A stretch of DNA of 64,000 nt from Paratinospora sagittata (taxonomy: Eukaryota; Streptophyta; Magnoliopsida; Ranunculales; Menispermaceae), in NCBI GenBank assembly GCA_035771175.1, contig CM069605.1:24878288-24942287 (forward strand), given 5' to 3'. A program made the position numbers and the translations under genes. The stretch's first letter is position 1. Every line of letters starts with the position of its first letter. The notes beneath the pieces were generated by a model, which was not told where the DNA came from, ran no database searches, and saw nothing but the letters and a program-made list of their open reading frames with translations. This document shows, piece after piece, positions 56,044 through 64,000 of the stretch.

Positions 56044-59000
56044 TCAAGCTGGTGAATAAAGGTTTACCATTCCCAGCTTGGACACATTTGCTTGGAATGC
56101 AGTATGATTTAACCCTTTAGTGAGCATATCGGCGAGCTGATTATTGGTAGACACATATGGAGTACAGATCAACCCACTGTCAAGCTTCTCTTTAATAAAG
56201 TGTCTATCAATCTCTATATGCTTGGTTCGATCATGTTGGACTGGGTTATGGGCAATGCTAATTACAGATTTATTGTCACAATAGTCTCATAGGACCATCC
56301 CAGTGTATCTTCAAATCTGTCAAAATTATCTGCAGCCATAATAGCTAACAAACCCCTTTTGCCATTGCTCGGAATTCTGCTTCAGTACTAGATCTGGCCA
56401 TTACATTCTGTTTTTTACTTCGCCATGTCACCAAATTCCCACCAAGAAACGTACAATATCCAGTAGTTGATCTTCTGTCAACTACTGAACCAGCATAGTT
56501 TGAATCAGTATATGCTTCAAGAACCATTCCTGTGTGTCGTTTAAATAGGATGCCCTGTTCTGGAATCCCTTTAAGATACTGTAGAACGCGATTAGCTGCT
56601 TGCAAATGAATATCTTTAGGATTGTGCATGAACTGACTTATTACACTCACTGCATATGCAATATCAGGTCTTGTGTGAGAAAGATAAATGAGTCTTCCTA
56701 CTAGTCTTTGATACATCTCTTTATTAACAGTCAGCGCTTCTTCAACTTCTCCAAGCTTGTGATTAAGATCAATAGGAGTATTCATTGGTTTGCATGCTAG
56801 CTTCCCTGTTTCTTTAAGAAGGTCTGTAATGTACTTCTGTTGAGAGATAACGATTCCCTTTTAGAGTGTGCCACTTCAATCCCTAGGAAGTATTTCAATC
56901 TCCCTAGTTCCTTGATCTCAAATTCCTCGGTTAAACACCGCTTCAAATTTTGTCTCTCGTTTTCATTGTTTCCTGTCATGATGATGTCATCAACATATAC
57001 TAATAAAGCTGTAACTCCCCCTGAAGTCGAGTGCTTAATAAATAGAGTTCTCCTTGGCTTTGTTTATATCCCATACTTGTCATTACTTTGGCAAACCGAC
57101 CAAACCATGCCCTCGGAGATTGTTTAAGTCCATACAGGGCCTTTTTTAATTTGCACACTTTATCAGTGGTGCCAAATCCTGGAGGCACTTCCATATAGAT
57201 TTCTTCCTCCAAATCCCCATGTAAAAATGCGTTTTTTACATCAAATTGTTGCAGATCCCAGTCATAATTAGCTGCCAATGACAAAAGAAGTCTCACAATA
57301 TTCATTTTTGCAACTGGAGCAAATGTCTCTTGATAGTCCACACCATATGCCTGAGTATATCTTTTGGCTACTAATCTTGCCTTGTAGCGCTCTAGGGACC
57401 CATCTGCTTTGTATTTTACTGTATAAACCCATTTGCATCCAACAGGTTTCTTTCTTGGAGGCAAGTCTACCAACTCCCATGTTGTATTTTTCTGCAGGGC
57501 TTCCATTTCCACATTCATAGCTTGTTTCCAATTTGTATTAGATAAAGCCTCGGATAATGACGTAGGAGTTTGGATATTATTCAGGCTGGTAAGGAAACTC
57601 TTATGGGTTTGTGAGAACTTCTCAAGGATACAACATGAGATAGTGGATACAAGGGATGTTTAATGCATTCCCTTGTTCCTTTTCTAATGGCAGTGGGAAG
57701 GTCATTGTCAGGTTCAGAGGCTAAAAGATCATTGTTAGTTTCAGGAACTAATGAAATTTGTAAGGAGGGTTCAGGATTTGTTACCTCATTCTCAGGGATT
57801 GGTTCAGATTCTTGAACTTGCATCGGTTCAGGAGCTGCGGCTTTATTCCTTGAGTACACTTGTCCAGTCATCCGATCCTTAGGTTCGTCATGGGGTACAG
57901 GGGGTGTGGGAGATTCAGGTTTGGTTTGTTGGAGAGTAAAGGGGTCAAAAAGGTCAAAAGGGTTATCAAGGGAGTTCCGATCCTTATCTTCCATGATGAC
58001 ATTCTCCCCCGGAAGAGGAGGAGCGGTAAAATAGGGCTCAGGTTCATAGAAAGTGACATTGGTTGAGACAAAGAATTTCTTTGATGGCGGATGATAGCAT
58101 TTATATCCCTTTTGAGTGGAAGAGTATCCGACAAAAACACACTTAAGAGCTCTAGGGTCCAACTTTCCCCTGTTGGGTTGGTGAACATGGACAAATGAAA
58201 CACACCCAAATATCTTAGGTATAAGATTATTGGAGATTTTAAGCTTAGGATAAAATTGACGTAGCTTTTCCATAGGATTTTTGAAATCAAGGGTCTGGGA
58301 TGGTAGACGGTTAATAAGATGTGTTGCAGTAAGGACAACTTCCCCCCAATAGGACTTAGGCATATTATGCTGAAATAAAAAGGCTCGGGTTGTATCAAGT
58401 AGGTGACCGTTTTTTCTTTCAGCAACTCCATTTTGTTGTGGAGTCTGAACACAGGATGATTTATGAATGATCCCCTCGGTTTGGAAGTAATTGGTCAATG
58501 TTTGATTAAAATAGTCTCGAGCATTGTCTGATCGAAATCTCTTGATTTTAGCACCAAACTGGGTGTGTATCATGTTATGGAAGGTAGGGAGAATAAAGCT
58601 CACATCGGATTTTTGTTTCAATAAGAATATCCACGAGACTCTAGTACAATCATCGATGAAGGACACAAACCATCGCGCTCCAAAAACATTAGGTATTGGA
58701 GAGGGACCCCAAATATCACTATGAATGAGATCAAAAGGATTTGAACTTCTGTCATTATTAAGTGGAAAAGATATACGCTTGTGTTTCGCAAGTTCACACA
58801 CTTCACAATGAAAATCTTCAACATTCAGAGATTTAAACAACAAAGGAAACATGATTTTAAGAGATCTAAAAGAATGATGGCCAAGACGGCGATGATGGAG
58901 CCATAACTTTTCTTTATTTGAAAGTTTGTGCTTAGAGAGAAATGAAGTGGTACTCTTGATAGGATGTACTGGTGTCTCAAGGTAATACAACCCGTCTTGT

Positions 59001-60405
59001 TCCTTAGCATGTCCAATCCTCGTCCCCAAGTCCTGGTCCTGAAATGCACAGTAAGTAGGGAAGAAGGTCACATTACAACTCAGATCATGGGTCAATTTTT
59101 TAATAGAGATAAGATTGGTAGATAGTTTAGGAACATGAAGAACATTTCTGAGTGTAAGGGTGAGGCTGATGTGAACATCACCTATACCAGCAACTGTGGT
59201 TAATGATCCATCAGCTGTGGCTATTTTCCGACTACTAGGACATGGGTTGTAGGTATGAAATATATTGGGAGAATTGGTCATGTGATCAGTAGCACCAGAA
59301 TCTATAACCCAAGAGTTAGCAAAAGATTTATCCGAGACGTTAAATCCAATAGAAATAGGAAAATTACCTGAATGGGCCAATGAACAGGTACCTGAGGGTT
59401 TGTCAAGAGTGCCAAACAAAGATTTTAATCTTTCAATATCGTCTTGGCTGAATCCGTCTGTCACCGGGGAGGCTGCAACTGTTGATTCAGTAGACAGATG
59501 TGCTTGGCCACTGGTTTTCTGCTGTCCTCCGTTGTAACCCCATTCTTTACTAAAAGTTGAGGCTTGCCATGAAGTTTCCAACACTTCTCCCTTGTATGTC
59601 TAGTCTTCTGACAATAAGTACACCTTAGATTGTCCCTATTGTCTCGATTTGGGACCTTTGATGATTCAGCGTGCGGAGTGTGTGTCCTCTGATCATTTCC
59701 CCGATTGGCGATCATAGTTGAGCCTTCCAACTTTTGAGGTGTGAGCATAACACTTCTTCTGCTTTCTTCAGTCCGGATAGCGGAGATAGTCTCATTCAGA
59801 GTTAGCAACACTTTGTTGAGAGTTTGAACTCTCACTTGATCAAACTCTGCATTGAGTCCAGCCGATAAGTCATAGACTCGATCCTTCTCAATATAGTTCT
59901 TTAAAATTACAGCATCTGCAGGGCATTTAGTCTCAATACACCTATAATGGTCAAGTTCCTGCCAAAGATTTTTCAATACATTGGCATATTCAGTGACCGT
60001 CATGTTGCCTTGTTTTGTTGTTCCAACTTTCACTTTGATTTCATACACTTGGGCTGCATCATGGGCCTTAGAGTATGTCTGATGAACGACATCCCAAATG
60101 TCTTTGGCTGTAGTTAGAAACATGCATGTATCGCTAATATTTGGCGCCATTGAATTCCATAGCCATGCCATTATAGAAGCATCTTCGTTATCCCACGCTC
60201 TAAACATAGGATCTCCAGGTGTAGGTCCAGTGCCCAGAAGATGACTTAGTTTTCCTCTGCCCTTTAGAAAAGTACGTACCAACTGAGACCACTTCAAATA
60301 ATTTTTTCCATCAAGTCTGTAGGCTGCCTGAATATTTGGTAGTTCTCCTTTTTCCGTTTTGTCAACTACCTCGTCAGTCTGCACAATTTCTGAAGTGATT
60401 GACAT
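56044..60405 (-). pseudogene. Copia A gag-pol polyprotein, four visible lesions
   Basis: Minus strand from ATG 60405 (MSITSEIVQTDEVVDKTEKG). Gag includes LSHLLGTGPTPGDPMFRAWD and a zinc knuckle CTYCQKTRHTREKCWKLHG. A one-base deletion near 59566 shifts the frame into protease. Protease has VIDSGATDHMT; integrase has HHRRLGHHSFRSLK, CEVCELAKHKR, HSDIWGPSP, RSDNARDYFN and GVAERKNGHLL. RT (57518-56980) keeps VYVDD but has a one-base shift near 57040. RNase H keeps RSSTEAEFRAMAKGVC, then a TAG at 56347-56345 where relatives have Glu, and a small deletion near 56283. The final frame ends at TGA 56046-56044. Domain order gag-PR-INT-RT-RH is that of Ty1/copia. Confidence 0.93.
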
Positions 60406-61232
60406 TCTATTTTTTTTTTTTTTTTTTTTACAAGAAAAAGAAGAAGAAAGTAGAAGAGATGTTGCTGTAAAACCTACAGTCGAGTGCAAAATCGTCGACT
60501 GCAAAACTGTGACGAAGACGATGATGATTCGACTGAAAGAAGAAGAGATGCTGTTGTAAAAAGACGAAGACGATGATGATTCGACTGAAAATACCTACAG
60601 TCGACTGCAAAACCGTGAGTTCAACAAGACTGCAAATCGCAATCTAGCGCTGCGACAGCGACGAAGAAACAGTTGCAGACGAAGATCGAGTAAAGAAGAT
60701 GAAGAAGACGAAGAATATGTGAAGATGAAGAAGACGAAGATCGAATGTGGAGATGAAGAAGAAACAGTTGCAGACGAAGATCGAGTAAAGAAGATGAAGA
60801 CAACGAAGAACAGTGAGACGAAAACAGTTGCAGACGACGAAGGAAGACGATGAATAGTGAGACATTGAACAGTTGCAGACGCGATTTGCAGATCGCGATT
60901 TAAATGGCGATTCAGCAGCAGTTCCAGATCGCGATTGAAATGGAAGTGGAAGATGAGGATTGCGATTTGCAGGCGTTCTAGTGGCACGTACCAGTCGCAA
61001 GAACCAGCACGAACCAGTTGCAGACGAAGGTGATGACGATGGCAGCGTCGCAGAAACACAGCGGCGACAATGGAGATGCAACGAGCAGCAGCAACGGTGA
61101 TGAGGCAGCGACGACGATGAAGGCCACCCAGGAGGATTCCGACAGCGACGGCGATGAAGGCCACCCAAGAGGATTCCGGCGATGAAGGCCGAAACAGATT
61201 TTCCAGTAATAGAAACTAGGGCTCTGATACCA
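60406..61232 (-). promoter_or_regulatory. Copia A leader with repeats
   Basis: About 830 bp between primer site and gag ATG. It contains a T/A run (60409-60430), repeated GACGAAGACGATGATGATTC blocks (60511 and 60562), CTACAGTCGACTGCAAAA-type repeats (60475 and 60595) and GAAGA-rich text. Long minus-strand ORFs here are low-complexity and look non-coding. Copia B has a similar leader. Confidence 0.75.
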
Positions 61233-61513
61233 TGTTAAGAAAATAAAATAACGAATGACACAATATGTAACGTGGTTCGGCTCTATGGCCTACATCCACG
61301 GGAGAAGAGAAAAGATATTTATTCTTTTGTCATGTCTTAATGGAGGGACTCCATATATATAGACATACAGGGCTATGTACTTATAGCTACATTTACAATT
61401 TTAGTAACTGCTATATTCCTTAAAGGAAATAAATCCTTAAGGAAATAATTCTGTACAGGAAACAAATCTATACAGGAAATAAATTTGTATAGGAAACAAA
61501 TCTCAACACATGA

Positions 61514-62506
61514 TTTTTGGGAAAGTGTATGAGATTGTTTAAGAAATAGGGGAAATATTGGGTATATGGACTTAAAATTTAGGATTTGACTGTTTAGGCT
61601 CAAATTTGGAGGTTTATTTTGGGCTTTATTAAAGGCTGAAAAATTGAATGAATAGTTATGGGAGACCTAAGACATGAATTGAATGAAAAGCAAAAATTAC
61701 AGCTTAAATAGGATAAGCAAATCAAGTTGGAGATGGATTTTTTTTTAATTTTTTATTAGATTAGAAGGTTGTTTTGATGTTATAAATGGTTTGGGAGATA
61801 AGTTTTGACATATTTAGGAAGTTTCTAAGTGTTTACTTATGGATATGAGGAAATTTAGATCTGAAAATCAAGATAAATTGGAGAGCTTAAATTGAGTTGT
61901 AATAGGATTACAATGATAACTTTGTGTTGTATATGCATTAGGGACTAGTTTTCCCTGTTGTAGAAGGTCTCCAAGTGCTTTTGGCATAAGATTGTCCAAT
62001 TTCATGGAGCATGATCAAGAGTCAAAAGTGATTTAGATTCAAACTCTAGTTCAGTAAATTACTGCTGATTTATAAAGAATCTAAGTTCAGATTTGGTAGC
62101 ATTAATTTTTTGAAGAATTAGTCTTTATGCCAATCAATATGGGAAAGCTTTTGGAGGCTTCTAGAGAAATTTATGTCAATCACATGAATCTCAGTCTTAA
62201 CTCATTTTGCACATTTCTCAACTTTTGGCTTTTGGAGGCTTCTGGAGAAATTTATAATAGATTCCTGTAGTTAATGATCAAGTCATGCACAAAACTTAAG
62301 GAGCTATTACCTTGGGATATAGGAGCATCTTCTTGGGACTTATTAGCGTATACTCTTGGAACTTAGTTTGTATTTACTTCCTTGGGACTTGGGTTTTGTT
62401 TGGAAAGTACCTATTTGATTAATGTTATTTTAATTATGTTTTTTCCTATGCTTGGAGGGTTGTTCCAAGCTAGTCTATAAATATGAGTCTCCAACTATGT
62501 TGTAGG
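61514..62506. other. Interior of hAT-like element, no gene seen
   Basis: Unique-looking AT-rich sequence with a repeated TTTTGGAGGCTTCTRGAGAA phrase (about 62150 and 62230). No transposase motif. Confidence 0.6.
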
Positions 62507-62853
62507 TTATGTTACTCATACCGTTTACTTTTGCCTGATGTACCCTTGTCCGACACTTCATGATACGACATGGGTATTGGATATGTGTCTGACACTTTAG
62601 ATTTTAGAATATTACTATGTAGATTCTCCAATGGAAACAAGAGAAAGCATGAAAGAAGATAATGACTAATAGGTGAAATTCACGTTAGTGGGAGAAGAAA
62701 TAGGACAATAAATGAGTGAAAAGAAGAAAAAAAGGAAAAAAACAACATATAATATAGTCGAGTCCCCCGTATCCCAGTATTTGAAAATAGACAAATCGAA
62801 CCTCTAGATATGTACCTGTATCCGACACCCATACCAAAGTCTAGGTAACATAG
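62507..62853. mobile_element. MITE family M, copy 3 (347 bp, inverted)
   Basis: It lies in the opposite orientation to copies 1 and 2. Ends are TTATGTTACTC...TAGGTAACATAG, with exact 8-bp duplications GTTGTAGG (62499-62506 and 62854-62861). Confidence 0.88.
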
Positions 62854-62861
62854 GTTGTAGG

Positions 62862-63427
62862 CACCTTGTTTTAATAATTTGAATGAAATTTGAATCTCTT
62901 TGAGGTTTTACCCCCTTATCTTTGTATCTCTTTGGTGTATTCCATTGAGCGGTGAGTGTTTTCTTTTTTAATATCCGTAGTTAATCTCTTTTGGTGGTGA
63001 TCATTTTATATTCCTTAATGATTTAACTTTGGTGGTAAGCAATGTAACTTCTCTTCTCGAGTTGTTACACTTCTTTTCTTCTTATTTGGTATCAGGTTTA
63101 CCAAGAATTATCATATAAGGGTCCTCAAATCTTATAATTTTCTATCATACTTTGTCTCTTTCATTTTCCTTCTCCAACCTATTTCAAAGTTGCTACAAGT
63201 TTCTATCATAAATAAAAAAAATCCCTTGAAGTTGAATTCTTCAAGTTTTGGTAGAAGAAAATAAGATTAAACTGTTGCGTTACTATTATAGATTCAAATC
63301 TAAGGTGGAAGTGAGTGTGATTTCTTAAGTTCGTTTATTAGTCTCTTAGAAGTGACTCTATTAATTTTTTATATATTTAGATTTAGTCATTGATGCATAA
63401 TATATTCATAAATGTTTTAATCAATTG
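62862..63427. other. AT-rich spacer, nothing recognised
   Basis: No coding or transposon signal seen. Confidence 0.55.
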
Positions 63428-63530
63428 AAAGAGCGGAGTGGAGGAAGCAGATTCATGTAGCCGACTGACACCATGTAGTTGGAAAAAGACTTAGTTGAAT
63501 TTAGTTGAGTTGAGTTGTATGTTTTAATTA
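63428..63530 (+). mobile_element. RTE-type LINE 3' end, short
   Basis: GGAGGAAGCAGATTCATGTA, then GCCGAC, then CATGTAGTTGGAAAAAGACTT and a TTGAGTTGAGTTG tail match the 3' end of the RTE fragment at 18228-18300 read on its coding strand. Only about 100 bp remain. Confidence 0.6.
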
Positions 63531-64000
63531 ATAGAAATTCTGACATATTCGAAGAAAAGGGTTAGTATCCTACACCTAGGTAGCAAATATTATGATTTTT
63601 ATGATGTGCGAAGTGTTTAGAAGCATATTTTGGAGAAATACAACAATCTGTATTTTAGGGATTAGGAGCAGAAATTTATGTATAGTGACAACGTGAAGAC
63701 AATGATAATTGACATTTTCAGTTGTTCGGGTTAGTTTGATTCTCTTAGTTATTTCTTTGTAAAACCTTAACTTAACCCAAACTAATCGAGTTACAAATTT
63801 TCAAACCCATCTCAACCCATTTGGTTTGGGTTACTCATGTTGATTATTAGGATGAACACCCCCACTTTATACAAATGAAAAAGAATTTCAACTTGTCATT
63901 TGTTGGGAGGTTCAATGCACCGATGTGGCCATGTTGACAGCTTGACATGGTTATCAAATTTTTGTTCCTTTTTTGTTTTGATTCTTTTTTTTTCCAAAAT

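Larger units (their letters stand above)
55761..61508 (-). mobile_element. Copia A, full-length LTR retrotransposon (5748 bp)
   Basis: Two 276-bp LTRs (55761-56036 and 61233-61508) differ at 5 positions by direct alignment. Both have TG...CA ends on the minus strand (TGTTGAGATTTG...CTTAACA). The primer site TGGTATCAGAGC (61232-61221) touches the 5' LTR; the purine tract GAGGGGGAG precedes the 3' LTR. The CATGA duplication is exact. Structure is complete but the polyprotein is broken. Confidence 0.96.
55132..63863. mobile_element. hAT-like element with nested copia A and MITE
   Basis: Left end CTAGGGGTGTCATGGGTTGG and right end ...GATGAACACCCCC form inverted termini (GGGGTGTCAT against GGGGTGTTCAT). 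Flanking 8-mers ACTTTGTA (55124-55131) and ACTTTATA (63864-63871) match at 7 of 8. Both ends have GGGTTGGGTT/CCCAACCC-type subterminal repeats, typical of hAT elements. Without the nested copia (5753 bp with TSD) and MITE (355 bp) the element is about 2.6 kb and shows no transposase frame. Pairing of the ends across 8.7 kb is inference. Confidence 0.6.

Noticed and set aside
60595..61168. Minus-strand ORFs of 174-189 codons (Ser/Arg/Cys-rich)
   Set aside because: They lie in the copia A leader between primer site and gag ATG, overlap one another, and mirror the repeats in the DNA.

Overview
The window looks like nuclear DNA of a flowering plant, probably a eudicot. It is AT-rich and dense in Ty1/copia and Ty3/gypsy LTR retrotransposons, L1- and RTE-type LINEs, tRNA-derived SINEs, hAT/MULE-like DNA transposons and MITEs. 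The only host gene I can support is the 5' part of an OSCA/CSC1-like (HYP1-type) osmosensitive cation channel on the + strand. Six coding exons are readable (10879-11159, 13360-13515, 14465-14528, 18852-19061, 32431-32625, 49470-49768). They have GT-AG borders and compatible phases, give about 401 residues with no stop, and cover the N-terminal membrane segment, the large cytosolic domain and the start of the channel core. The rest of the gene must lie beyond base 64000.

The introns explain most of the window. Introns 1-3 measure 2.2, 0.95 and 4.3 kb; introns 4 and 5 measure 13.4 and 16.8 kb; intron 6 exceeds 14.2 kb. Region by region: 1-3930, a rearranged chromovirus fragment split by a 2.7-kb solo LTR (5-bp target duplication TTATC); 3940-10340, a long degenerate L1 LINE on the minus strand; 10880-19061, exons 1-4 with a 1.7-kb inverted-repeat (foldback) element in intron 3; 19062-32430, intron 4 with copia fragments D, B and C, a SINE, MITEs and a non-autonomous hAT; 32626-49469, intron 5 with a second hAT copy, a Tekay-like chromovirus (gag-pol 35.8-40.5 kb, minus), an unexplained upstream gag-like ORF, several LINEs and a MITE; 49769-64000, intron 6 with LINE-in-LINE, a small copia whose LTR minisatellites differ in length, and an 8.7-kb interval bounded by hAT-like ends that contains a full-length copia (5748 bp, target duplication CATGA) and a MITE.

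All transposon coding regions I examined closely carry stops, frameshifts or deletions, so I see no clearly autonomous element. The host exons are intact, which suggests the gene is still under selection despite its long introns. The clearest observations are target-site duplications that date nested insertions, a duplicated splice acceptor at exon 6 whose upstream copy would bring in an in-frame stop, and the intronic foldback element built from palindromic units. I found no clear evidence of a new defence or metabolic system; the possibly undescribed parts are the non-autonomous repeat families and the extra retroelement ORF.
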